From: Novosphingobium marinum
GTDB taxonomy: Bacteria; Pseudomonadota; Alphaproteobacteria; Sphingomonadales; Sphingomonadaceae
DNA length: 64,000 nucleotides
Direction: 5' to 3'
Assembly: GCF_013408095.1 (NCBI RefSeq)
Contig: NZ_JACBZF010000003.1
Span: 248,001 to 312,000 of the forward strand
This document shows, piece after piece, positions 1 to 8,256 of this stretch. The notes under the pieces are model-generated. The model was not told the origin of the DNA. It worked only from the letters and a program-made list of their open reading frames with translations, and ran no database searches. The position numbers and the translations under genes were made by a program. The number at the start of each line of letters is the position of its first letter. Within the stretch, counting starts at the first letter, position 1.

Positions 1-701
1 ATGGTCGGCTCGCCGGGGATGGCGCCGGTGAATTCGGCGAAGAGCGTCGAACCGATGCCGATGATGACGGCGAGAACGAGCACCTTGATTCCCGACGAGA
101 CCACATTGCCGAGCACGCGTTCAGCGAGGAATGCGGTCTTGCCAAACAAGCCAAAGGGAATGAGCACGAAACCCGCCAAGGTCGTCAGTTTGAACTCGAT
201 CAGGGTGACGAACAGCTGGATAGAGAGAATGAAGAAGGCGATGATGACAATCGCCCAGGCGACCAGCAGAATGATGATCTGCAGAAAATTCTCGAAGAAG
301 CCGACATAGCCCATCAGATCGGCAATCGATTCGAGGAGCGGCCAGGCGGCATCGATGCCGACCTGCGCCACCCTTCCCGGTTGCAACAGATCGCCTGCGC
401 CGAGCCCCGAGCCACTCGCCTTCAGGCCTAGCCCGGCGAAACTGTTGAACACGATATTGGCGAGCGCGCTCCAGTTGCCGATGATGTAGGCAAAGATGCC
501 GACGAAGAGCGTCTTCTTGACGAGCCGGGCGATGATGTCGTCGTTCGCGCCCCAGCTCCAGAAAAGGGCGGCGAGCGTGACATCGATCACGATCAGCGTG
601 GTCGCGATGAACGCCACCTCGCCAGAAAGCAGCCCGAAGCCGCTGTCGATATATTGCGAGAAGATCGCGAGGAAGCGATCGACAACACCGGTGCCACCCA
701 T
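1..701 (-). CDS. trbL: TrbL, conjugal transfer inner-membrane protein (partial, cut by window edge)
   Basis: Polytopic inner-membrane component of the P-type (trb) type IV secretion system, VirB6-like, thought to form part of the mating channel. The readable 233 residues start at the ATG at 701 and run off the left edge, so the C-terminus is missing. Several long hydrophobic helices are visible (for example around the run IIILLVAWAIVIIAFF), separated by short loops, as in TrbL. It lies directly downstream of trbK and trbJ on the same strand, which is the usual trbJ-trbK-trbL order. The frame is open throughout with no sign of damage. Confidence 0.88.
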   Translation of the reverse strand, partial: MGGTGVVDRFLAIFSQYIDSGFGLLSGEVAFIATTLIVIDVTLAALFWSWGANDDIIARLVKKTLFVGIFAYIIGNWSALANIVFNSFAGLGLKASGSGLGAGDLLQPGRVAQVGIDAAWPLLESIADLMGYVGFFENFLQIIILLVAWAIVIIAFFILSIQLFVTLIEFKLTTLAGFVLIPFGLFGKTAFLAERVLGNVVSSGIKVLVLAVIIGIGSTLFAEFTGAIPGEPT

Positions 702-702
702 G

Positions 703-1029
703 TCAGTTCTCCCTTCGCGCTTCACTGGGCAAGGACTCAGGCAGCGCCTTGTCGCCGATCCCGGAATAAGCCTCGGGGTGATCGACGCCAAAGAAGCGGC
801 GGCGCTTCTCGGCCCAGGCGGCGCGGCAATCGGGCGAGGACAGCGCCAGTTCGCCGATTTGAGCGCAAACCCTCAGCTGTGCCGGCAGCGGATCGCCGTC
901 GGGCACCCATATGCGCCGGTCGGCTTGCCGCACCGGCGCGGGCTCCTCGCGCAGCTGGACGATCGTCGTCGCGATGGCGAGACCGACGAACACAGCGGCA
1001 CCGGTGCGCGCGAGGAGCTTGGTGTCCAT
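703..1029 (-). CDS. TrbK-alt, putative entry-exclusion protein
   Basis: Small protein (108 aa) in the position normally held by the entry-exclusion protein TrbK, between trbJ and trbL. It has an N-terminal hydrophobic anchor (AAVFVGLAIATTIVQL, about residues 11-26) followed by a soluble part with two cysteines (in LRVCAQIG and SPDCRAAW), the architecture of the alphaproteobacterial TrbK-alt family. Role by family: reduces redundant transfer between cells already carrying the element, acting at the envelope. Its stop is one base from the trbL start and it follows trbJ by six bases, so it is almost certainly co-transcribed and translationally coupled. Confidence 0.75.
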   Translation of the reverse strand: MDTKLLARTGAAVFVGLAIATTIVQLREEPAPVRQADRRIWVPDGDPLPAQLRVCAQIGELALSSPDCRAAWAEKRRRFFGVDHPEAYSGIGDKALPESLPSEARREN

Positions 1030-1035
1030 CGCGGA

Positions 1036-1782
1036 TCAGTCCGATCCGCCGGGCAGATAGCGCGGACGAATAGCGAGAAACCGCCCCAACTGCTCGCGCG
1101 CCTGTGCCTTGGCCGCCGCGCGTTCGGCGGCATCGAGCGCCTGCGCCCTGCCAGTAGCGGCGATCGTGGCGGTCAGGTCGGCCAGCTGGCGGGCCTGCAA
1201 TGCCAGCAGCTGGTTGCCAGCCTGTGCTGCCTGCAAGGCGCCCGTGGCGGACTGGCTTGCGGAAACGAGGCTGCCGAGCGCATCGCGCGAACCTTCGATA
1301 TTGGCAACCGTGCCCGCCTGGACCTTGAGGGCATCTTCGAAGGCCGCCACGCTGTTTTGCCAGCGCGCCTCGGCGCCTTCGACCATCGCCCGCTGCGAGG
1401 CACCGAGCGGTACGTTCTTGTAATGCTGGTCGAAAGCGCCCTCGATGGTGCGGACATCGTAGGCGATGCGCTGGGCTTCGTTCAGCAGTTGCTGGGTCTG
1501 CCGGATCTGGTCCTGCAGGGGCTGCACGATCGTCAGCGGCAGGCTCTGAAGGTTCTTCGCCTCGTTGATGAGCGACGTCGCCTGGTTCTGCAGCATGCGG
1601 ATCTGGTTGTTGATCTGCTCAAGCGTGCGCGCGGCAGTCAGCACGTTTTGCGCGTAATTGGACGGATCGTAAACGATCCCGCCGAACTGGGCGTGTGCAG
1701 GCGTTGATACCAAGGTGCTCGTACTCGCCAAGGCGAGCGCGGTGCCCATGGCCATGCTGCGGACGATTTTTCGAGAGGTCAC
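1036..1782 (-). CDS. trbJ: TrbJ, conjugal transfer protein (VirB5-like)
   Basis: Periplasmic or pilus-associated component of the trb mating apparatus, the counterpart of VirB5. The 248-residue protein has a clear signal peptide with a likely cleavage after the AHA of TPAHA-QFGG (about residue 31), followed by FGGIVYDPSNYAQN, a typical start of mature TrbJ. The rest is mostly helical and Gln/Ala rich (NQIRMLQNQATSLINEAKNL), as expected for a coiled-coil VirB5 fold. The start overlaps the trbE stop by four bases, so translation is probably coupled within the trb operon. Confidence 0.9.
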   Translation of the reverse strand: MTSRKIVRSMAMGTALALASTSTLVSTPAHAQFGGIVYDPSNYAQNVLTAARTLEQINNQIRMLQNQATSLINEAKNLQSLPLTIVQPLQDQIRQTQQLLNEAQRIAYDVRTIEGAFDQHYKNVPLGASQRAMVEGAEARWQNSVAAFEDALKVQAGTVANIEGSRDALGSLVSASQSATGALQAAQAGNQLLALQARQLADLTATIAATGRAQALDAAERAAAKAQAREQLGRFLAIRPRYLPGGSD

Positions 1783-4241
1783 TTCAGGTCTCCTTCTGGT
1801 GGGTTTGGGGGGTCGGAAGAGTGCGCATCGCTGCCGAGCAATTCGGCGGCCCAGTGGAGGCCGCGATACCTCAGCCAGTGGACGGCAAAGCCGCTCCGAC
1901 CATGCTTTTCGATGATGCGGGACATAGCGAGCTGGTCGCTCTTGGAAGAAGCGGCGGCAAAGGCGAGCGCCACTTCGCCAAGGCCAAGTTCGAACAGGCG
2001 ATTACCGCGAGAGGACTGACAGTAATGATCGCGCTTGGCCGTTGCCCGGCTGAGGATTTCAATCTGGCGGTCGTTCAGTCCGAAGCGGCGATAGATGCCC
2101 AAAATCTGGGGTTCGACCGCCCGGTCATTGGGCAGGAAGATTCGCGTCGGACAGCTTTCGATAATCGCCGGCGCGATCGCCGAGGTCTCGATATCGGCAA
2201 GGCTTTGAGTGGCGAAAACGACGCTCGCATTCTTCTTGCGCAGGGTCTTGAGCCATTCGCGCAGCTGCGCGGCGAAGGCCGGACTGTCGAGCACCAGCCA
2301 GCCTTCGTCGATAATGATGAGTGTGGGCGAGCCGTCGAGGCGACCTTCGATACTGTGAAACAAATAGGACAGCACGGCGGGCGCAGCCGCCGATCCGGTC
2401 AGCCCTTCGGTCTCGAACGCCTGGAAACTCGCTTCGCCCAGCCGTTCGCTTTCGGCATCGAGGAGCCGTCCGAACGGCCCACCGACGCAGTAGGGGGCAA
2501 GCGCCTGCTTCAATGCCTGCGATTGCAAAAGGACAGCAAGTCCGGTGAGCGTGCGCTCAGCGACCGGGGCGCTCGCCAGCGAGCTCAGCGCCGACCACAG
2601 ATGATCCTTGGTCTCCGGATCGATTGCGACACCCTCCGCAGCGAGGATCGCCTGGAGCCACTCCGAAGCCCAGTTGCGCTGTGCCGGCTCATCGATCCGC
2701 GCCAGCGGTTGCAGCAGGACCGCCTCGTCGCTGTCCTCGGAAAGACCCGACCCCAGATCCTGCCAATCGCCGCCGCACGCGAGCGCGGCCGCACGGATCG
2801 AGCCGCCGAAATCGAAAGCGAAAATTTGCGACCCGGCATAGCGGCGAAACTGCAGCGCCATCATTGCCAGCAAGACCGATTTGCCCGCCCCGGTCGGACC
2901 GACGACGAGGCTGTGTCCGACATCGCCGACATGAAGCGAAAATCGGAACGGGGTCGAGCCTTCGGTCTTGGCGTAAAACAACGGCGGCGCGTCAAAATGC
3001 GTATCGCTTTCCGGTCCGGCCCAGACGGCCGAAAGCGGCATCATATGCGCAAGGTTCAGCGTCGAGATCGGGGGCTGGCGAACATTGGCGTAGACATGGC
3101 CGGGCAGCGATCCGAGCCAGGCCTCGATCGCATTCATGCCTTCGGTCACGCAGGTAAAATCGCGTCCCTGGATGACCTTCTCGACCAGCCGCAGCTTCTC
3201 GGCGGCAAGCGCTGGCTCTTCGTCCCACACCGTAACGGTCGCGGTGACCAGCGCGAGCCCGACATGGTCAGCGCCCAGCTCCTGTAGCGCGGCATCGGCA
3301 TCCTCGGCCTTGTTGGCCGCATCGCTGTCGACCAGCACCGAGGCCTCGTTGGTCATCACTTCCTTGAGGATCGCGGCGACCGATTTGCGCTTCGCAAACC
3401 ACTGCCGGCGGATTTTCGAGAGCAGCTTCGTCGCATCGCTCTTGTCGAGCATGATCGCCCGCGTCGCCCAGCGATAGGCAAAGCCCTGCGCATTGAGATC
3501 ATCAAGCAGCCCGGGGAATGTCGCGCTCGGAAAGCCGATCACGGTCAGTGTCCGCAGATGGGCCGAACCCAGGCGCGGTTCGAGACCGCCGGTCAGCGGC
3601 TCGTCGGCAAGCAGCGCATCGAGATGCATCGGGGTTTCGGGAACGCGTACATCGTGCATCCGCGTCGAGATGCAGCTGTGAAGATAGCTCAGGGTCTCGC
3701 CATCATCGAGCCATTGGACCTCGGGAAAGAACCCTTCGAACAGGCGCAGCAGCCGGTCGGTCCGATCGGCGAAGCCCTCGAGAAGCTCGCGCGGATCCAC
3801 GCCTTTCTCGGCCTTTCCTTCGTAGAGCCAGCTTTCAGCCCGCGCGGCATCCTCGACAGGCGGCATCCATAGGAAGGTCAGAAAATAGCGGCTCTCGAAA
3901 TGCGCGCCCTCCTCTGCGAACTGCGCGGCGCGCTCTCGTTCGACCAGTGCCGAGGCCGGATCGGGAAATGCGCAGACGGGATAATCCAGTGCCGGACGGC
4001 GCACGGCCTCGACGAAGATCGACCAGCCCGAACCGAGCCGGCGCAGCGCACTGTTCAGGCGCGCCGTCGTTGCAACCAGTTCGGCAGGGGTCGCGCTGTC
4101 GAGATCCGGCCCGCGAAAGCGAGACGTGCGCTGGAAGCTGCCGTCCTTGTTGAGCACGACGCCGGGGGCGACGAGCGCCGCCCATGGCAGGAAGTCCGCA
4201 AGCCGGTCGGCCTTGTTCCGATATTCGCGCAGGGACAGCAT
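1779..4241 (-). CDS. trbE: TrbE, type IV secretion ATPase (VirB4 family)
   Basis: Large cytoplasmic ATPase that powers pilus assembly and DNA transfer in the trb system. At 820 aa it has the expected full TrbE length. Walker A (GPTGAGKS) lies near residues 446-453 and Walker B (TLIIIDEGWLVL) near residues 636-647; the C-terminal segment FATQSLADI is typical of VirB4 proteins. The N-terminal part, starting MLSLREYRNKADRLAD, carries the CagE/TrbE domain. It is separated from trbD by three bases and overlaps trbJ. No frame damage was seen. Confidence 0.95.
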   Translation of the reverse strand: MLSLREYRNKADRLADFLPWAALVAPGVVLNKDGSFQRTSRFRGPDLDSATPAELVATTARLNSALRRLGSGWSIFVEAVRRPALDYPVCAFPDPASALVERERAAQFAEEGAHFESRYFLTFLWMPPVEDAARAESWLYEGKAEKGVDPRELLEGFADRTDRLLRLFEGFFPEVQWLDDGETLSYLHSCISTRMHDVRVPETPMHLDALLADEPLTGGLEPRLGSAHLRTLTVIGFPSATFPGLLDDLNAQGFAYRWATRAIMLDKSDATKLLSKIRRQWFAKRKSVAAILKEVMTNEASVLVDSDAANKAEDADAALQELGADHVGLALVTATVTVWDEEPALAAEKLRLVEKVIQGRDFTCVTEGMNAIEAWLGSLPGHVYANVRQPPISTLNLAHMMPLSAVWAGPESDTHFDAPPLFYAKTEGSTPFRFSLHVGDVGHSLVVGPTGAGKSVLLAMMALQFRRYAGSQIFAFDFGGSIRAAALACGGDWQDLGSGLSEDSDEAVLLQPLARIDEPAQRNWASEWLQAILAAEGVAIDPETKDHLWSALSSLASAPVAERTLTGLAVLLQSQALKQALAPYCVGGPFGRLLDAESERLGEASFQAFETEGLTGSAAAPAVLSYLFHSIEGRLDGSPTLIIIDEGWLVLDSPAFAAQLREWLKTLRKKNASVVFATQSLADIETSAIAPAIIESCPTRIFLPNDRAVEPQILGIYRRFGLNDRQIEILSRATAKRDHYCQSSRGNRLFELGLGEVALAFAAASSKSDQLAMSRIIEKHGRSGFAVHWLRYRGLHWAAELLGSDAHSSDPPNPPEGDLK

Positions 4242-4244
4242 GGC

Positions 4245-4523
4245 TCAGACCTGCAGATCCGCGGGGAACCGCAGATGCCGCCGCGCGACATCGACGAATT
4301 GAGGATCGTGCCGGGCGGCCCAGACCGCGACCATGTGGCCGAGCGCGAAAAACGCGACGCCTGCGATCCACAGCTGCAGACCCAGTCCGATCGCACCCGC
4401 CAGCGTCGCGTTGGCGATGGCAAGTCCGCGCGGCGCACCGCCGAGCAGGATATGCTCGGTCAGCGCCCGGTGGACAGGGACGGCAAAGCCGTTCGGCAGA
4501 GAAGATTGACCGCTATCCATCAC
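4245..4523 (-). CDS. trbD: TrbD, conjugal transfer protein (VirB3-like)
   Basis: Short inner-membrane protein (92 aa) matching the VirB3/TrbD family: N-terminal charged stretch, one hydrophobic hairpin (ATLAGAIGLGLQLWIAGVAFFALGHMVAVW, residues about 39-68 when read in pieces), and a basic C-terminus. VirB3-like proteins associate with the VirB4/TrbE ATPase at the membrane. It sits exactly between trbC and trbE, overlapping the former by four bases and preceding the latter by three, which fixes its identity by context. Confidence 0.88.
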   Translation of the reverse strand: MMDSGQSSLPNGFAVPVHRALTEHILLGGAPRGLAIANATLAGAIGLGLQLWIAGVAFFALGHMVAVWAARHDPQFVDVARRHLRFPADLQV

Positions 4524-4852
4524 ACCAGCGCTCCGCCGCCGAAGGAGAAGAACGAAAGGAAGAAAGAGGACGCGGCAAAGGCGATCGAAAGCCCGAAGAC
4601 GATCTGGATCAGGCGCCGGAAACCTCCCGAGGTATCCCCGAAAGCAAGTGCCAGCCCGGTGGCGATGATGATGATCACCGCGACGATCTTAGCGACCGGG
4701 CCCTGGATGGATTCGAGGATCGCCTGGAGCGGCGCTTCCCACGGCATCGACGAGCCGGCGGCATGGGCGGGCGCCGCAAATGCCAGCGCAATGACGCTGC
4801 CAACGATCAAAGCGGACAGGCGCGGGTGCGCTCGCGACAAGATATGGGTCAC
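4520..4852 (-). CDS. trbC: TrbC, conjugative pilin precursor (VirB2-like)
   Basis: Prepilin of the trb conjugation system (110 aa). It has a long signal peptide ending near AAPAHA (about residue 31), then two hydrophobic helices (VAKIVAVIIIIATGLALAF and IVFGLSIAFAASSFFLSF) separated by a short polar loop, the VirB2/TrbC layout. In RP4 the pilin is cyclised by the TraF peptidase; a TraF-like S26 protein is encoded at 49.6-50.2 kb here, which fits. Overlaps trbD and trbB by four bases each. Confidence 0.9.
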   Translation of the reverse strand: MTHILSRAHPRLSALIVGSVIALAFAAPAHAAGSSMPWEAPLQAILESIQGPVAKIVAVIIIIATGLALAFGDTSGGFRRLIQIVFGLSIAFAASSFFLSFFSFGGGALV

Positions 4853-5829
4853 GAATGGTCTCCTGTTGTGGATGGAAGGGGTGCGAGGACGTATTCGCCG
4901 GCGGCATCGAGTCCGCGCACTTCGGCGAGTTCGGCAAGGCGCCGCCCGGTGCCGTCGCGCACGAGCACGGCGATGATATCGATGGTTTCGGCGATCAGCG
5001 CGCGCGGCACGGTGACCACGCTTTCCTGGATCAGCTGTTCAAGCCGCCGCAGCGTGCCAAGCGCCGAGCCGGCGTGGAGCGTGCCGACCCCGCCTGGATG
5101 ACCGGTGCCCCAGGCTTTCAGCAGATCGAGCGCCTCGGCACCGCGCACCTCGCCGATGGGAATGCGGTCGGGCCGCAGGCGCAGCGCCGACCGGACAAGA
5201 TCGGACAAGGTGGCAACGCCGTCCTTGGTCCGCAGCGACACCAGATTGGGCGCTGCACATTGCAGCTCCAGCGTATCCTCGATGAGGACGACACGGTCGG
5301 ACGTGGCTGCGACCTCGGCGAGCAACGCATTGGTGAGCGTCGTTTTGCCGGTCGAGGTGCCGCCAACCACCAGAATGTTCTTTTTCGCAGCGACTGCACC
5401 GGCAAGCGCTGTGGCCTGCCATTTGCTCATGATCCCGGTCGTCACGTAATCGGCCAGCGAGAACACCGCGATGGCTGGTTTGCGAATGGCAAAGCTGGGA
5501 GCGGCAACCACCGGGGGCAGCAGACCTTCGAAGCGCTCGCCGCCTTCCGGCAGTTCGGCGGACACACGCGGTGCGCTAGCATGCACCTCGGCGCCGACAT
5601 GATGGGCGACCAGCCGGATGATCCGCTCGCCATCGGCTGCGCTCATCAGACATTCGGTCGCCGCGAGACCCTCGCCCAACCGGTCCACCCAGAGACGCCC
5701 GTCGGGGTTGAGCATGACTTCGATGACATCGGGCTCGTCGAGCCAGCGGGCGATGTCGCCGCCAAGCGCAGTGCGCAGCATGCGCGCGCCGCGCGATGAG
5801 ACTTCGGATCGAAGGGGGATGACCCTCAT
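4849..5829 (-). CDS. trbB: TrbB, type IV secretion ATPase (VirB11 family)
   Basis: Hexameric secretion ATPase of the VirB11/TrbB family (326 aa from the chosen start), acting at the inner membrane with TrbE. Walker A GGTSTGKT is near residues 156-163; the Asp box [12 protein letters not shown] and the Walker B/His region ([28 protein letters not shown]) follow in the expected order. The frame is open for 18 more codons upstream, but the ATG at 5829 is preceded by a GAGG motif about 7 bases away and gives the usual family length. First gene of this trb block; the neighbouring ssp genes diverge from it. Confidence 0.92.
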   Translation of the reverse strand: MRVIPLRSEVSSRGARMLRTALGGDIARWLDEPDVIEVMLNPDGRLWVDRLGEGLAATECLMSAADGERIIRLVAHHVGAEVHASAPRVSAELPEGGERFEGLLPPVVAAPSFAIRKPAIAVFSLADYVTTGIMSKWQATALAGAVAAKKNILVVGGTSTGKTTLTNALLAEVAATSDRVVLIEDTLELQCAAPNLVSLRTKDGVATLSDLVRSALRLRPDRIPIGEVRGAEALDLLKAWGTGHPGGVGTLHAGSALGTLRRLEQLIQESVVTVPRALIAETIDIIAVLVRDGTGRRLAELAEVRGLDAAGEYVLAPLPSTTGDHS

Positions 5830-6039
5830 GGACTGCCTCGGATGCGGCAACCGACCATCGGCTGCATTCGCGAGGCAGATCAAAAAGACATTACTTTGCC
5901 CTCAGGCAATAGCGATCTGCGATGAGGGTAGAAGAGCGAAGAATAAGAAAGAAAGGAAAAGGCCAAATCGGAAGGTCGCCGCCGTCCAAGCTCCAACGCC
6001 GCGCGATCATGGTTGCTTTGCATGGCCAGGTTTGGTCTT

Positions 6040-6053
6040 ATCGGTGCACCGAT
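6040..6053. promoter_or_regulatory. Perfect 14-bp palindrome before sspA (candidate operator)
   Basis: ATCGGTGCACCGAT is a perfect inverted repeat that ends six bases before the Shine-Dalgarno sequence of sspA (GAAGG, 6060-6064), inside the 242-bp divergent region between trbB and sspA. Position and symmetry suit a dimeric repressor site controlling the defence operon. No regulator gene lies in or next to the ssp genes, so the protein that would bind is unknown. The rest of 5830-6039 holds a purine-rich stretch (about 5935-5975) and no convincing consensus promoter. Confidence 0.45.
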
Positions 6054-6071
6054 TTCAATGAAGGTTGTTCC

Positions 6072-7229
6072 TTGCGCAGACCCGGCCCCGCCTATCTCGA
6101 TTTCATGGCCTCAACTCCGGTCGATCCCTCGGTGATCGATGCGATGGCGGATGCGATGAGCAATGACTGGGGCAATCCGCATTCGGATCATGCGCATGGC
6201 CTGCAGGCCTCGAAAATTGTCGAACGATCGCGCGAAGCGCTCGCAACGCTGCTCGGTGCCGGAGAGGACGAAATCCTCTTCACCAGCGGAGCAACCGAGG
6301 CGAACAACCTCGCCATCAAAGGTGTCATGAGCTCAGCGGAACGACGCGGAAACCATCTGGTGGTGTCGTCGATCGAGCACAAATGCGTGCTGGAAGCCGC
6401 CCGTTCGCTCGTGAAAACCGGGATCGAGGTCACCGAAGTCAAACCGGGGGCAGATTGCCGCGTTCGCGCAGAAGCCATCGCGCAGGCCCTGAGGCCCGAC
6501 ACGGCGCTCGTATCGGTCATGCACGCCAACAACGAAACCGGCGTCATTCAACCCGTGCGCGAGATTGCCGAAATCTGTCATCGCCAAGGTGTCCTGTTTC
6601 ACACAGACGCGGCGCAGACCGTCGGAAAGATCGATGTCGATTTCACTTATATCGGTGCCGATCTGCTGAGTTTCTCCGGTCACAAGTTCTACGGTCCAAA
6701 AGGCATCGGCGGGCTTGCCGTGTCGCGCGCCGAGCGGTTACGGCTCGTTCCGCAGCTTGATGGCGGTGGACAGCAGCCTCTCGGACGCAGCGGTACAGTG
6801 CCGGTTCCGCTTTGCGCCGGGCTTGCAGCGGCGGCGCGGCTTTACGAGCGCCACGGCCAGTCGGCACGCACACATATTCAATCATTACAAAGACTTTTCG
6901 AAGATCGGATCACCAGGAAGGGATGCCCTTTTACTATCAATCCGCATGCCGAGCGCATCCCGGGTTGCACAAGCCTCAGGGCCGAGGGAGTGAATGCGGA
7001 AGACATCCTCTTGCATGCCCGCGGCGAACTATCGGCATCGACAGGCTCAGCCTGCAACTCAGGCAGCATCGAGCCGTCTTACGTCCTGTTGGCGCAAGGG
7101 CTTTCCTTTGACGAGGCTTCGTCGTCCGTTCGCATCGGGATTGGCCGAACCACTTCCGAGGCGGACATTGACCGTGCCGTCACTGCGCTCTTGGCTGCGT
7201 ACGAGAAAGCCTACCGCGCCGCTGCCTGA
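6072..7229 (+). CDS. sspA: SspA-type cysteine desulfurase
   Basis: PLP-dependent cysteine desulfurase (NifS/IscS/DndA fold) that supplies sulfur for DNA phosphorothioation. Counting from the TTG at 6072, the PLP lysine is Lys205 (SGHKFYGPKG) and the sulfur-carrying cysteine is Cys328 (TGSACNSG). The N-terminal YLDFMASTPVDP and GNPHSDHAHG segments are typical. Start choice: the frame is open upstream to 5922, but only the TTG at 6072 has a well-placed GAAGG (7 bases away), and it gives a normal 385-aa protein. Cys desulfurases also serve Fe-S assembly or Dnd systems; the DUF4007, PP-loop and DUF262 genes that follow point to Ssp. First gene of the module, followed after 70 bases by sspB. Confidence 0.9.
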   Translation: MRRPGPAYLDFMASTPVDPSVIDAMADAMSNDWGNPHSDHAHGLQASKIVERSREALATLLGAGEDEILFTSGATEANNLAIKGVMSSAERRGNHLVVSSIEHKCVLEAARSLVKTGIEVTEVKPGADCRVRAEAIAQALRPDTALVSVMHANNETGVIQPVREIAEICHRQGVLFHTDAAQTVGKIDVDFTYIGADLLSFSGHKFYGPKGIGGLAVSRAERLRLVPQLDGGGQQPLGRSGTVPVPLCAGLAAAARLYERHGQSARTHIQSLQRLFEDRITRKGCPFTINPHAERIPGCTSLRAEGVNAEDILLHARGELSASTGSACNSGSIEPSYVLLAQGLSFDEASSSVRIGIGRTTSEADIDRAVTALLAAYEKAYRAAA

Positions 7230-7269
7230 AGCCTAAAACTTCGTACAAGAGGCGCGGGCAGGGTTGCCA

Positions 7270-7288
7270 ACTGGGGGAAATCCCCAGT
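7270..7288 (+). promoter_or_regulatory. Inverted repeat between sspA and sspB, next to the sspB ribosome binding site
   Basis: ACTGGGG-GAAAT-CCCCAGT: seven-base perfect arms with a five-base loop, ending directly before the AGGA of the sspB ribosome binding site. No T-run follows, so it is not a classic terminator. It could be an operator or an RNA hairpin that modulates sspB translation or protects the message. Function is inferred from position only. Confidence 0.4.
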
Positions 7289-7299
7289 AGGAACAAATC

Positions 7300-8256
7300 A
7301 TGCTCAGAGGACCCCTTGGACAGCCCGGCGTCAAGACGCGCTTCGCGGGACATGAAACCTTCCCGCTGAGGCGGCTGTGGCTGCGCAAGGCTTACGATGC
7401 CGTCTGCGAGGATTCGGAAGCTCCGGCCCCCAATACCTTCGACAAGGACGAAGGGATCATCCGGTTCGGGGTCGGCAAGAATATGGTTGCGGCGATCAAG
7501 CATTGGGCGCTCGCGTGCCGAATCATTGAAGAAGACCCGGAGAGGGGTGTCGGTGCCTTGAAGGCAACGCCCTTCGGAGATCTCATCTTTGACCGCGATT
7601 CAGGTCTCGATCCGTTCATGGAAAGCCTCGCGACCACATGGCTGCTCCATTGGCAGATCGCCAGCAATTTCGAGCGCGCCACGACGTGGTATTATGCGTT
7701 CAACCATCTGAATGCACATGGGTTCGACCGCGACGGCATTGCCGAGCCGATCCGGCTGCTGTGTGCCCAACTCGACCGGTCGCGGGCCTCCTCCACAACG
7801 ATCAAGCGCGACGTGGAATGCTTTGTCAGATCCTATGTCGCCAAGGTCGGCGCGGGCGCGGTTGACGATCAGGTGGAAACCGTACTTGGCGAACTTGGCC
7901 TTATGCGCGAAGTGTCATCGCGATCGTTCGCTTTCCGCCATGGGCCCAAGCCCGGCTTGCCCGACGGTATCTTCCTTTTTGCGCTTGCAGATTTCTGGGC
8001 GAGGCGTGCGCCCGAGCAAGCAACGCTCGCCATCGATACGCTGGTATACGAGCCCGGATCGCCGGGGCGGATCTTCAAGCTAGACGAGGATGCGCTGATC
8101 GACCGGCTTGTCGATATCGAAAGGGTCGCCAAGGGCGCCTTTCTGTGGACCGACAGCGCAGGTGTGCGCGCGATTGCCAGGCGGGGAGAAGGCCTGCCTG
8201 ATCCGGCCTCCTTCATCGCCAGCGCCTATCCGCACACCAAGGCGCTCGCGGCATGA
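7300..8256 (+). CDS. sspB: SspB-like DUF4007 protein
   Basis: DUF4007 protein (318 aa). The family signature is visible: FAGHETFPLRRLWLRKAY near residues 15-32 and IIRFGVGKNMVAAIKHWA near residues 53-70. In the characterised Vibrio system SspB is a DUF4007 protein with DNA nicking activity needed for single-strand phosphorothioation; that role is taken from the family, not seen here. The ATG at 7300 has an AGGA eight bases upstream. The stop overlaps the sspC start by four bases (ATGA), so sspB and sspC are probably translated together. Confidence 0.88.
   Translation: MLRGPLGQPGVKTRFAGHETFPLRRLWLRKAYDAVCEDSEAPAPNTFDKDEGIIRFGVGKNMVAAIKHWALACRIIEEDPERGVGALKATPFGDLIFDRDSGLDPFMESLATTWLLHWQIASNFERATTWYYAFNHLNAHGFDRDGIAEPIRLLCAQLDRSRASSTTIKRDVECFVRSYVAKVGAGAVDDQVETVLGELGLMREVSSRSFAFRHGPKPGLPDGIFLFALADFWARRAPEQATLAIDTLVYEPGSPGRIFKLDEDALIDRLVDIERVAKGAFLWTDSAGVRAIARRGEGLPDPASFIASAYPHTKALAA

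Noticed and set aside
496-5799. Long plus-strand ORFs (up to 530 codons) opposite the trb genes
   Set aside because: They mirror trbJ, trbE and trbB in antisense, are rich in Arg/Gly/Gln, have no family motifs and no ribosome binding sites; typical of high-GC antisense frames.
5922-6071. N-terminal extension of SspA from the ATG at 5922
   Set aside because: The extension is basic and unlike any cysteine desulfurase, covers the perfect palindrome at 6040-6053, and lacks a good ribosome binding site; the TTG at 6072 fits better.
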